Assembly: GCA_963920575.1 (NCBI GenBank)
Contig: OY986971.1
Span: 20,698,492 to 20,762,491 of the forward strand
Direction: 5' to 3'
Length of the DNA: 64,000 nucleotides
DNA from: Narthecium ossifragum
Lineage: Eukaryota; Streptophyta; Magnoliopsida; Dioscoreales; Nartheciaceae
Shown here: piece after piece, positions 1-9,936 of the stretch
How positions within the stretch are numbered: the stretch's first letter is position 1
Layout: each line of letters starts with the position of its first letter
Program-made: the position numbers and the translations under genes
The notes under the pieces: generated by a model
Told to the model about the DNA's origin: nothing
The model's input: the letters and a program-made list of their open reading frames with translations, nothing else
The model's database searches: none

Positions 1-1
1 G

Positions 2-656
2 GAAGCAAAGTTTAATAAGAATTTTCATCTTCTTCCTTATATTTATGGTTTTGGAATTCTACTTGATTCATGCTTGAAGGATGTTGGTCTTGGTAATCTT
101 TTTGACTCTATGTATGGTGAGTTTAATGAGGAAATGAGAGCACATTTGGGTAAAATTAAGATTAAGTTTAATCAATTGTTTGAAGAGTATAACTCAATAT
201 TTGGCTCTAAAGTGCATGCTTCTAGTTCCTCTCAATCTAGCCCAAGTAAAGGTAAGGGTGTTGTATCTTCAAGATATATTATGGTAAATGCATTAGTAGG
301 GAAAGGAAAAGTGAGTTCGAGCTTATCACAATCCGAGCTTGAACGATATTATAAATCGCCTCTTGAATCATGTTCGGATATGGAACCGAATATGATATTT
401 TGTCATGGTAGAAAGTACAAGGATCAACATCTTTCCTATACTTTCCACCATGGCACATGATTTACTAACTATTCAAGTGTCTACTGTAGCTTCGGAAAGT
501 GCATTTAGCACAGGAGGACGCTCGATCGACGACTACCGGACCAAATTAGACCCAAAAATGGTACAAACCTTAATGTGTTCACAAGATTGGTGGGGTGCCG
601 AAAAGAGAAGTCAAGGACTACAAATTGATGAAGATGAAGATAAAGATGAGCTTTAA
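2..656 (+). pseudogene. hAT-family transposase, C-terminal part (broken)
   Basis: This is the C-terminal end of a hAT (RICESLEEPER/Ac-like) transposase whose N-terminus lies before the window. Frame 2 is open from base 2 to 460 and reads through the end of the RNase-H-like core (GNLFDSMYGEFNEEMRAHLG). The dimerisation region continues in another frame at about 405-656. It shows the hallmark STVASESAFSTGGRSIDDYR, followed by a short acidic tail and a TAA stop. The frame change near 400-440, and the loss of the residues usually found between the core and the dimerisation block, make it non-functional. Family assignment is from motif recognition, not a search. Confidence 0.8.
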
Positions 657-1873
657 GTTTTAGATTTAGATGTTTAATTTTATATTTGTAATATTAGGAA
701 AGTGATGCATATGATAGATAGATGGGTAGGTGCCAACCTAGTTGGGATGTACTCATACTATAGTGATGTAATTGCTTTCCTAGTACAATGTCAATTTTTA
801 AGTAACCAAATGGGGTTAAGAGTGTAAGTGGATATTTGCTTAATATTTTGTCAACCAGCTAAAGGCCCAACCATTAGATCAACCTTTAGATCAAGTCCCA
901 ACCTTTCGATCTAAGTCCCCTTCATCACTACCGTCCAGCATCTTCACCCCAATCCCCAAGCGACCTCCTCCCCCCTCATCTCTCTCGTGTCGTGACTCCA
1001 CCCGATCAACCCTCATCGGAGCTCCGTCGCCGTCGCCGCACTGCCCTTGATTGGCGCTCCATCTCTCCTCCAACCTCCACTGGCTTCCATACCGCCCGAT
1101 CCCGGCTCTGACCTCTTCGCCGCGCCCAAGCTTCACCGACCTCATCGTCGTCCACGCCGCTTGCAACACCTCCGTCCACGATCCCGGTCTCAAGTTTCTC
1201 CCTCCCTCTCCACCTCGTCTCCGGTCGTCCTGATCCAGCCACCTCGACGCCGGTCGCCCCGATCCACTGGATCCCCTTGAAAGACGGCCGCGAGCGAGGA
1301 CCTCTCCGCTTCCCATCTCCCGGATCTCGTCTTCACGAGCGGTTGGATCCCCTTACTCGTGCGCCCACGCCAGTGAGCTCTGCCTCTAATGGCGTTCACC
1401 ATCTTCATCTCTCTTATCGTCCTTTCCGCCACCGCCTCTGGTGCAATCGAGCGACCTCTCCTCCCTCTCGATTAACCACTCCACCCATCTCCTCTACTCC
1501 TACTCGCCCATCCTCCACGCTTTCGCCGCCCGTCTGCTCCCACGCCTTCGGTCGCCCCTGATCAAGCCACCTCGACATCGGTCGCCCCGATCGGAGTCGG
1601 AGCGGAGTCGTCGCCGACTCCGATCGGGGAGAGAGGTTGGCCCCGTTTTTTGTTTTTTTTTTAAAAAAACAACCGGTCTGGTCCAGCCCGGTCTCCAAGC
1701 CGGGCAGGGCCATAACTGGGGCGGACCGGGTGGAAGGCCTATTGGGCCCGGTACTGGCCCGCCCCGGTCCAGATGCTTAAAAGGGTCGGATCGGGTATTG
1801 CCTCCAACCTGGCCCGGCCCGGGTAGCCCGGCCCGGCTTACCCGGGCCGGGCCGGGCGGGATGGACACCCCTA
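657..1873 (+). mobile_element. Non-coding 3' part of the hAT element, with a GC-rich insert
   Basis: After the transposase stop there is about 230 bp of AT-rich sequence, then a very GC-rich, pyrimidine-biased stretch (890-1650). From 1665 there are dense CCCGG/CCGGGC subterminal repeats, and the stretch ends in GGACACCCCTA, a typical hAT terminal motif. Within the GC-rich part a segment of about 34 bp at 1232-1265 recurs at 1560-1593. The long open frames here on both strands look like composition artefacts. The 5' terminus is outside the window, so the target duplication cannot be tested. Confidence 0.45.
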
Positions 1874-1877
1874 TGTG

Positions 1878-2370
1878 TAGGGGTGTGCAACAAGTCGGGT
1901 CACAGGTAAATGGGTGCAGGTCGGACCCGACCCGTTAATTTTGCACACCCTTGTGACATGCCCATTAATCTGCTATTTTTTAACATGTAAACGGGTTAAC
2001 AGGTAAATGGGTAAACATGTATAGGTTAACCCGTTTAACCTGCTATTTTTTTCAGGATTTTAGGATGATTTTTCAACCTTGTTCATATCTCTAATTAGCC
2101 ACATTCCAAACAAAAAAGCTAAAGCACACTTTTTGCTTGAGTACAACATAAGAAGGTAGCATACACATCACGAAATATAAAACAATATAGCCAGAGACAT
2201 GATCAAAATAAGCATTACAATGGACCATATGTCATTTTTTAATTTTAACAGGTAAACGGGTTAACCCGTTAATAAAAAGCTGAATATCCATTACCCAACC
2301 CTTTTTTCACCATAACGGGTCGGGTTTAACCCGACCCGTTTTTTGGTCCTCATGACCCACCCGGGGGGGG
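1878..2370. mobile_element. hAT-type MITE remnant
   Basis: It opens with TAGGGGTGTGCAA four bases after the preceding hAT end. CGGGTCGGG and GGTTAACCCGTT motifs recur in both orientations (1900-2040 and 2250-2340), the usual subterminal pattern of hAT MITEs. The right side runs into a poly-G tract near 2363 and no matching terminus was found. A shorter inverted copy of the end sits at about 1941-1951 (TTGCACACCC). Confidence 0.4.
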
Positions 2371-2393
2371 GGTTAAGCCGAGGTATTATATTT

Positions 2394-2697
2394 GAATAAA
2401 GTTTTGTATACATTGTCACGTGCATATGCCACATGCTAGCGGAGCCACCAATGCTGATTTGTGTAATACACATGTCACGTGATCGGCAGTGAGGTATTGA
2501 CTAATTAATCTGTTCCATAAGTACTAAAGTACTGATGTGATAGATCAACCAATTGGCACCTCACTACCGATCCGATCATTGATACATTCAATTGGTAGTG
2601 ATGTATCGACTGATTAATCTATTCCATCGATAGTTAGGTACCGATGGACTAGAATAATCAGTCGGTACTTCACTACTGATTAGATTGCTTGTGTAAT
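2394..2697. mobile_element. Diverged copy of a Mutator-like MITE (TCGGTAGTG family)
   Basis: The left end and the internal TCACTACCGAT / ATCGGTAGTG inverted motifs match the copies at 32459-32643 and 59351-59647, which have 9-bp target duplications. Here the right end is diverged and I could not identify a target duplication. Confidence 0.45.
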
Positions 2698-3002
2698 GTA
2701 CATGATTTCGGCCATATATAAGGGCGGAGCAAGGAATTTTTTCTACCCATGGCTAACTAAAGCTAAAGGGAAAATGGCAAAGTGTACTAGCAAACTATCC
2801 CATGGGATGAAAGCACTTCCTCATAACCTCTAACAGTATTGCCAAATGTGGAGAAAGGAGAAAATGACAACTTGGTAAAAAAAATTCAATTACTAAAAAA
2901 CTAGAGAATTTGTAAGTCAAAAGTTTTGATTTTCATTATAGGAATATTTCTTGTTCACAAAAAAAAGAAAGAAAAGTGCATACCTTTTAAAAGATGCTAT
3001 TT
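2698..3002. other. Unassigned AT-rich sequence
   Basis: No ORF, repeat structure or recognisable element was seen between the MITE and the hAT remnant. Confidence 0.3.
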
Positions 3003-3160
3003 AAGTCGTGTCATGCAGTTCAATGTAGATAACCATAGAATCTGCTAAGAACTCCGCTTCCATTCTATTTCGAAGAACAGTTTTAACATGCTTCGTAGCT
3101 GTAATTGCTCATTCTATTGTTGCAGTGGTAATATGAAGAGTTAAAAAAAGACGAATCAAC
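3003..3160 (-). pseudogene. hAT transposase dimerisation domain, C-terminal piece
   Basis: Read on the minus strand this gives LIRLFLTLHITTATIE, then a stop in place of the expected residue, then KHVKTVLRNRMEAEFLADSM. This is the dimerisation domain of a TTF-type/DUF4371 hAT transposase. It continues directly from the fragment at 9937-10192; the two are separated only by the Gypsy-type element at 3161-9936, which duplicated TCAAC on insertion. At least two in-frame stops show it was already dead or is decaying. Confidence 0.75.
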
Positions 3161-3520
3161 TGATGAGACGTGAAAAGTACACAAGTTAACCCCTTAATTT
3201 ACCTTTATTAGTCTTCGAGCAAGGTATTTCTAATAATCTTCATGGTATTTCAGGTACAAGAGCCTTCAACAGAAGTTAGATCAACTTTGGAGCGTAAACG
3301 AGCCTATTCTAGCATATTTAGGTACATGGGTCAACTTCAAAGATTAAACTGTACCTTCTCAGGAAGAACCAGATAATGTGCAATATATCATTGGAAAGCT
3401 CTGGAAGTCTAGTTTCTGAAGAATTTTACGGTTCATGATTCCGAGTTTCCTAGATGAAGTTATGGCATTTTTCATACCAATGCGAGTGCTGAATGGCAAA
3501 AGAGATAATATGCAGAAAAC

Positions 3521-3690
3521 AAGGATTGATCCTCACTATGGGAAGGATCGATCCCTTTTGCACATTTTCCAGTGACAAAACGCAACATTCTCTAGGATCG
3601 ATCCTTATCTACTGAAGGATCGATCTTCGTCGGGGCGCAGCCAGAACTCAAGAGGAGGATCGATCCTTTACCATATAAGGATCGATCCTT
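3521..3690 (+). promoter_or_regulatory. Array of six AAGGATCGATCCTT palindromes in U3
   Basis: Copies lie at 3521, 3543, 3593, 3615, 3656 and 3676, with the core GGATCGATCC or one mismatch. The last is about 60 bp upstream of the TATA box. The right LTR repeats the array near 8642-8811. Position and symmetry suggest binding sites for a dimeric regulator; that role is inferred. Confidence 0.5.
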
Positions 3691-3750
3691 TGGTGCCAGC
3701 CGAGTAAAATCAATGGTCCAGATCTAATCCGAGTGGGGGATGCTTGGAGG

Positions 3751-3760
3751 CTATAAATAG
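3751..3760 (+). promoter_or_regulatory. TATA box of the element A LTR
   Basis: CTATAAATAG, followed by the GACCCCTTTTGGGGG segment. The right LTR has the same site near 8872, and the related LTR of element B has it at 47494-47503. Confidence 0.7.
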
Positions 3761-4821
3761 ACCCCTTTTGGGGGATTTTGGGGATTCTTATGGAGGAAGA
3801 GGCTAAGGAAAGGGGCAAACCCCCTTGGGCAAGGAAGGGAGCTCTCATCCAAGAGGGAGGAGATTGATGAAGAAGAGGATCCATCTCTTCTCCATGGCTT
3901 CTCCATCGAAGATGAGTAGCTAATCTATTTACCTAGTGGAATACCATGATGTTTTAGGTTTTTATTTGTAGTTTTCTTTGGATTTGGATGTTGTAATCCT
4001 TATGAGACAAGTTGTATGAATTTATTCTTCATTTCTATATCTTTGTAGTTGGATTCTAATGTTGGATGGATGAATTCTTTGGTATGCATAAGCTAGAACC
4101 TTGTGCCCAATAGGTGTTTATTGATATTCCCCAATGAGTAGGTTGTGCTAGAACCATGGCCACTTGTGTTGAAGGGAGTCTTGGCTCTAGGTTAGGGACT
4201 TGGTTGTGTTAGAATCACTCCAATCCACATCTAACCTAGCATCTATCCTATCTTTTGTAGTGTTTTGGCTTCGAGATGCTAGAACCACCTCGATCCATTA
4301 CCATATTCCATACAACCCGATTCCCTGCGACGAGATGATCCTAACCCGACCTCTCGTTGGCGATGATTGAAGCTAATCCCTCGATCGTCGACTTTCTAGC
4401 ATACACCTAGTGCGACGGATAGTCCTTATCTGGTTATTCGTTAGCGACGACCTTTGTTAGCCACAAGGTAGTCGATATTGTAGTGTCTCGATAGGATTGC
4501 ACATCTTGATTCATTAGAAAGCTATGATTGAGCCTAATCCGGATTGGGATTCCCTAGGACCTCTCTCTATCCATTGAATCATTTACATGCTTTCTTAGTT
4601 TTCTTATCATAAAACCCAAAAACCATTTATTTTATTATCCTTGTAGGAACACTTAGATTGAGATAAGTAGTTTAATTGTTTCCATACGCATTCCCTGTGG
4701 ATTCGACTCGGACTCACCGCTAGCTACCCCTAAAGGTAGTTAGTTAGGAGTTTGATTATAAATTTCAATTTTGATCGGGCGCGTTAAGCCGCGACACTTT
4801 TCACGTCCCATCAAAAGATTT

Positions 4822-4839
4822 TGGCGCCGTTGCCGGGGA
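4822..4839 (+). other. Primer-binding site (tRNA-Asp)
   Basis: TGGCGCCGTTGCCGGGGA is an exact 18-base complement of the 3' end of plant tRNA-Asp(GUC) including CCA. It lies 8 bp after the left LTR. Confidence 0.85.
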
Positions 4840-5106
4840 ATTGCTTTAGGAAATGATTGAAGTGCTTTGCTTAATCTAGTGTTTCTTGTAAATATCTTCA
4901 ATTTTAAATTTTGCTTCATATCTCTAAAAAAAATAAAAATAAATAGAGAGTTGTACTTACAATTGCTATATCTTTGTGTTGATAGGAGACACCTTCGGCA
5001 AGACTTCGATGATCAAGATCGACGACTGACGTCTCGTGCTTGGACTGGCCCATTGTAAAGTATTTTTACCTTTTGGCTTGGTCATTGTTTATGTGATAGT
5101 ACATAC

Positions 5107-6768
5107 ATGGCCGATGATTGTATGCCACCAGGTGCATTGAGTGATTATTTTTTACCACCTAATTATGCATCCGCTTATGTTAACGATACATATGATTTCT
5201 CTAACCCGGCATATGATTTGCATTCGTACACCTATGATGCGGATTTGAGTAATCATCCATACTCTTGTTGGCAACCCCAAGGTTACTATCTACCTAATAT
5301 TCAACCACAAGATTCGAGCATACCGGACCAAAGTTTTGCACCTAGCTCTACATCGCTCTATCTTTGTCAAACACAATACCCACCACCCCAACATTGGCAC
5401 GAGCCCTTCATTTCCTTTGAACCACAAGCACAAATAGATCCATCTTTGGATGAAAGGATCCTTAAAGCTCTAGAGGCATTTAAAGCACAAAACCAACTTA
5501 TACATTCCCACTCACAATCATTAGCCAATATAGAAGTCCAAGTTGGACAACTAGCTTCCTTGATCGATTCATATTATGATGAGGTTGATGGTTGTGTGAG
5601 TGAGGTAGTGCCTCCTAATTTTAATAATGATGCTCGTGATGCTTATTTTACCAATGTTAAGAATGCATGCAATGATGGGATTTCTTTTGAGGTGTTACCG
5701 GTTCATGATATTGTGGATGATATTTTGCCTTGTGATGTGAATGAATCGGTCCCTCCGGTGTTTCTTGATGATAATGGTATAGATGAATGCATGCATGATT
5801 TGGTATCTCCCATGGGTCATGATAATATTCTTAATGATATGATTTCCAATCATATTGAGGTTTCATGGGATATCACGATGCCGGTTTATGCAGCCTTCCT
5901 CAAGGACACACCTAAGATTGAGGATGAATCATTTGATATTAATGTGCAGGTTTATGAAGCTTTTCATGAGGATATTCTTGATTTTGATAATGATTCATGC
6001 GATATTGTGTCACCGGTTTATGAAGGTTTTCATGAGCATATATCTGATTTTGAGGACGATGATTCTTATGATATTGATGTACCGGTTCATGAAGCTTTTT
6101 ATGAGGGCTTACCTGTTCTTGATGCATTGGATGACAATGATATCTTACCAATTTTCGATGATTATGGGGATGATGGTGTTTGCAATGATACATTGCCGGT
6201 TTTTGACGTGTCAGATGAGAATGATGTTCTACCTTGTTTAAATGATCATGAGGACTCTAATGATATTTGTGAGAGCTTTTATAGGAAGCCTCAAATTGAG
6301 CCTCTACCTTCCATATCATCCACACTAGTTGAACAATTTGAGGGGCCGGACCTTGTTTCGATTGAAGACCATGCCAATTTTCCACGTTATTTCATCAAGG
6401 ATCTCATTGAGACTCCTCACCCTTCAAGTACTTTGTTCACTAAGGACAATCCCTACTTCATTGATGAAACTTGTTTGCATGAGTTCAACTTTCTTCGGAC
6501 CATGTATTTCTTTACCTTGAACCATCGGCCACCAAAAGCCGATTTTAAGATGGCCCCATTTATTGCAATACATGGCTTGAAGGGTGGTAATTGGCCAATG
6601 ACTGACGCTTTGCATGATTTCGTTGCCAATGATGCTTCATTCTTCTTTGATAAATCATGTTTGCATGTCTTTTCCATTCTTCGGTCCATGTATTTCTTTA
6701 CGTGGAACCATCGATCACCCAAATTTGGTTTTGTTGTACATAGCATAACGTCGGGCAGAAGACGGTAA
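5107..6768 (+). CDS. Retroelement-encoded acidic repeat protein, 553 aa
   Basis: I do not recognise the function. The first ~110 residues are rich in Tyr, Pro and Ser. Residues about 117-160 hold a heptad-like stretch ending ANIEVQVGQLASL, which recalls the end of Athila/Tat gag proteins. A very Asp-rich middle follows, with four tandem repeats of about 22-24 residues around PVYEAFHEDI (residues about 252-335). The C-terminus has two copies of a module built as F-x2-D-x2-CLH-x-F then MYFFT-x-NHR(P/S)PK, at about 451-478 and 512-539. The frame is intact and has a homologue at 48792-50657. A hairpin follows the stop at 6780-6797. It has no zinc knuckle, protease or polymerase motif. The start is the first ATG of the frame and matches the homologue's start. 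Confidence 0.75.
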   Translation: MADDCMPPGALSDYFLPPNYASAYVNDTYDFSNPAYDLHSYTYDADLSNHPYSCWQPQGYYLPNIQPQDSSIPDQSFAPSSTSLYLCQTQYPPPQHWHEPFISFEPQAQIDPSLDERILKALEAFKAQNQLIHSHSQSLANIEVQVGQLASLIDSYYDEVDGCVSEVVPPNFNNDARDAYFTNVKNACNDGISFEVLPVHDIVDDILPCDVNESVPPVFLDDNGIDECMHDLVSPMGHDNILNDMISNHIEVSWDITMPVYAAFLKDTPKIEDESFDINVQVYEAFHEDILDFDNDSCDIVSPVYEGFHEHISDFEDDDSYDIDVPVHEAFYEGLPVLDALDDNDILPIFDDYGDDGVCNDTLPVFDVSDENDVLPCLNDHEDSNDICESFYRKPQIEPLPSISSTLVEQFEGPDLVSIEDHANFPRYFIKDLIETPHPSSTLFTKDNPYFIDETCLHEFNFLRTMYFFTLNHRPPKADFKMAPFIAIHGLKGGNWPMTDALHDFVANDASFFFDKSCLHVFSILRSMYFFTWNHRSPKFGFVVHSITSGRRR

Positions 6769-6779
6769 AATGAGCGCTT

Positions 6780-6797
6780 GTTGGGAGGCAACCCAAC
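6780..6797 (+). other. Hairpin just after the ORF stop
   Basis: GTTGGG-AGGCAA-CCCAAC forms a 6-bp stem with a 6-base loop, 12 bp after the stop codon. Element B has CTGGG-AGGCAA-CCCAG at the matching place (50679-50694), with identical loop and one T-A pair replaced by C-G. Confidence 0.55.
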
Positions 6798-8268
6798 ATT
6801 TCTATGCTTCTTTGATTGTTTACTTGCTTTCTTGCATGCTTGATTGTTTTGTTTTTATTTTCGGCATGTTTGCTTGGTTCCAATGAGTGTTTCCATGCAT
6901 CCGGTCCACGAGTTTTGGCCTTGGTATGTTTAGATCTTTGTACAATTTTAGGCCAAGACGATGATGTTTGGACTCTTGCTTTTATTGGACTAACCCTTGG
7001 TTATACTTCATATCTTCTTTGCATTTGGCCAAGGATACCTTCACATGGATGCTTTGAAGCACATCAGGTTATCTCTTCCCTTTTACCCTTCATATGTGCT
7101 TGAGGACAATCACATTTAAGTTGGGGGGTACATTTGCATGCTTGATAACCTGTGCACCTTCACTTAATTTGCCAATTTACTTGCATTGATGACTATGTGA
7201 AATTATTTTTGTCTTAGATGCTTGTCTTAGAGAACCATTTCACGGATTTTCTTAATTTTTTGTCTTATAAAAACTTGTGAATCATTGGATAAATGGCATT
7301 TTTCTTTTACTTCAATTCGGCTTGGCACATTGTAAGGCTAATTGAGGGGTCCCAATCACCTGCGCACTCGCACTTGTATGAAGGGTTAAGTGATTATTTT
7401 GAGTAGGGACCTTGATAGATTGAGATTCTAGAGCATATTCATGATCGATTGATGGGACTTATAGTTGTGTTAGAAAATTTTCGTTGACTAGCCTTGATTC
7501 GTAGCCCTCTAGGTTCGGGTAATTAAGTCTATGGGGTGTTTTACACCTAATGCCCTAAAGCCACCTGGCTTGGGAGTCATTGACCCAACACTCGCTACAT
7601 GGACCTAGTAGAAAGCTTAAGGGATCAAGGCTCTGCACAGTCACGCTAGTTGAATAAAAGCATAATGGTCATTAGTTGTGATTCGTGGCCTTCTAGGTTC
7701 GGGAGATTAAGCCTGAGGGGTGCCTTTACACCTAGTGCCTCAAACCATATGGTTTGGGAGTCACTGGCCTAAATCCTGTTACATGGACCTAGTAGAAAGC
7801 CTAATGGATCATGACATTGCACAACCACATGCTCTATTCCTCGAAAAAAAAGAAAGAGAGAAAAGAAAAGAAAAAAAATGATTAGTGTTGAATAAAACAT
7901 GTCACATGTTCAATTGATTTGAATTGCTAAGGATGATTGATCTTGATTGGCTCCCTACTTGGATGATTACAAGACCCCGATTACTTGGTTGCTCCTTTCA
8001 CGACATGGGATTGTTCAATTAGATCTTAATTGTGTCAAGTGCTTTGAAGTCTTGGAACTATATCATTTATATTCTTATTCATTTGCTTTTTACTTGGCCA
8101 TGACTTGAGAGATAAAATTCGGGTATGGAAATCTACTTTGAGCATCGGAGTTGAGAATTGATTGCATATGAATTAATGCATTGTATTTTGACAAATTAGT
8201 GGTTTTGGTTGTTTGTTTGTTTGTGTGTTTCTTTCTTTTTGGCTTTGCTCGAGGACGAGCAAAGTGTA
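6798..8268 (+). repeat. Non-coding 3' internal region of element A with two duplications
   Basis: Two features repeat. A segment of about 170 bp around ATTCGTGGCC...TTCGGG begins at 7496 and again at 7680 (period 184). A module (T)GAGGAC...TAAGTTGGGGGGT occurs at 7096-7130 and again at 8246-8280, the second being the functional purine tract. No reading frame is conserved here. Confidence 0.6.
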
Positions 8269-8280
8269 AGTTGGGGGGTG
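8269..8280 (+). other. Polypurine tract of element A
   Basis: AGTTGGGGGGTG directly abuts the right LTR, as expected for plus-strand priming. A near-identical tract lies at 7119-7130 away from any LTR. Confidence 0.7.
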
Positions 8281-9936
8281 TGATGAGACGTGAAAAGTAA
8301 ACAAGTTAACCCCTTAATTTACCTTTATTAGTCTTCGAGCAAGGTATTTCTAATAATCTTCATGGTATTTCAGGTACAAGAGCCTTCAACAGAAGTTAGA
8401 TCAACTTTGGAGCGTAAACGAGCCTATTCTAGCATATTTAGGTACATGGGTCAACTTCAAAGATTAAACTGTACCTTCTCAGGAAGAATCAGATAATGTG
8501 CAATATATCATTGGAAAGCTCTGGAAGTCTAGTTTCTGAAGAATTTTACGGTTCATGATTCCGAGTTTCCTAGATGAAGTTATGGCATTTTTCATACCAA
8601 TGCGCAGTGCTGAATGGCAAAAGAGATAATATGCAGAAAACAAGGATCGATCCTCACTATGGGAAGGATCGATCCCTTTTGCACATTTTCCAGTGACAAA
8701 ACGCAACATTCTCTAGGATCGATCCTTATCTACTGAAGGATCGATCTTCGTCGGGGCGCAGCCAGAACTCAAGAGGAGGATCGATCCTTTACCATATAAG
8801 GATCGATCCTTTGGTGCCAGCCGAGTAAAATCAATGGTCCAGATCTAATCCGAGTGGGGGATGCTTGGAGGCTATAAATAGACCCCTTTTGGGGGATTTT
8901 GGGGATTCTTATGGAGGAAGAGGCTAAGGAAAGGGGCAAACCCCCTTGGGCAAGGAAGGGAGCTCTCATCCAAGAGGGAGGAGATTGATGAAGAAGAGGA
9001 TCCATCTCTTCTCCATGGCTTCTCCATCGAAGATGAGTAGCTAATCTATTTACCTAGTGGAATACCATGATGTTTTAGGTTTTTATTTGTAGTTTTCTTT
9101 GGATTTGGATGTTGTAATCCTTATGAGACAAGTTGTATGAATTTATTCTTCATTTCTATATCTTTGTAGTTGGATTCTAATGTTGGATGGATGAATTCTT
9201 TGGTATGCATAAGCTAGAACCTTGTGCCCAATAGGTGTTTATTGATATTCCCCAATGAGTAGGTTGTGCTAGAACCATGGCCACTTGTGTTGAAGGGAGT
9301 CTTGGCTCTAGGTTAGGGACTTGGTTGTGTTAGAATCACTCCAATCCACATCTAACCTAGCATCTATCCTATCTTTTGTAGTGTTTTGGCTTCGAGATGC
9401 TAGAACCACCTCGATCCATTACCATATTCCATACAACCCGATTCCCTGCGACGAGATGATCCTAACCCGACCTCTCGTTGGCGATGATTGAAGCTAATCC
9501 CTCGATCGTCGACTTTCTAGCATACACCTAGTGCGACGGATAGTCCTTATCCGGTTATTCGTTAGCGACGACCTTTGTTAGCCACAAGGTAGTCGATATT
9601 GTAGTGTCTCGATAGGATTGCACATCTTGATTCATTAGAAAGCTATGATTGAGCCTAATCCGGATTGGGATTCCCTAGGACCTCTCTCTATCCATTGAAT
9701 CATTTACATGCTTTCTTAGTTTTCTTATCATAAAACCCAAAAACCATTTATTTTATTATCCTTGTAGGAACACTTAGATTGAGGTAAGTAGTTTAATTGT
9801 TTCCATACGCATTCCCTGTGGATTCGACTCGGACTCACCGCTAGCTACCCCCCAAAGGTAGTTAATTAGTAGTTCGATTATAAATTTGTAATTTTGATCG
9901 GGCGTGTTAAGCCACGACACTTTTCACGTCCCGTCA
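8281..9936 (+). repeat. Right LTR of element A
   Basis: A 1656-bp LTR almost identical to the left one. Of the roughly 16 differences seen by eye, about 10 fall in the last ~95 bp. Confidence 0.9.

Larger units (their letters stand above)
3161..4813 (+). repeat. Left LTR of element A
   Basis: A 1653-bp LTR with terminal inverted repeat TGATG(A/G)GACGTGAAAAG. U3 has six copies of a GGATCGATCC palindrome and a TATA box at 3751-3760. The downstream part carries four copies of a GTGCTAGAACCAC-like motif (4091, 4145, 4206, 4276). Its last 130 bp resemble the ends of the LTRs at 48380-48504 and, on the minus strand, 61550-61680. Confidence 0.9.
3161..9936 (+). mobile_element. Complete RT-less Gypsy-type LTR retrotransposon (LARD-like), element A
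   Basis: Two LTRs (3161-4813 and 8281-9936) start TGATGAGACG and end in TCA. They are flanked by a perfect 5-bp duplication, TCAAC (3156-3160 and 9937-9941). A primer-binding site complementary to the tRNA-Asp 3' end lies 8 bp after the left LTR, and a purine tract abuts the right LTR. Between them is one intact ORF (5107-6768) and non-coding sequence. No protease, RT, RNase H or integrase was seen, so mobilisation must come from an autonomous relative. tRNA-Asp priming is characteristic of the Athila/Tat group, which I infer is the helper lineage. The LTRs differ at only about 15 sites by eye, so insertion was recent. Confidence 0.88.

Noticed and set aside
891..1938. Several overlapping open frames on both strands in the GC-rich block
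   Set aside because: They overlap one another, have arginine/proline-rich composition expected from GC bias, show no domain, and run into hAT subterminal repeats.
3648..3884. 78-codon minus-strand frame found identically at 8769-9005
   Set aside because: It is repeated only because it lies in both LTRs; there is no promoter or domain on that strand.
5855..6241. Methionine-rich frame overlapping the 553-aa ORF, and its counterpart at 49612-49962
   Set aside because: Both are +1 shadows of the repeated ATG/GAT-rich acidic region; the main frame is much longer and better conserved.
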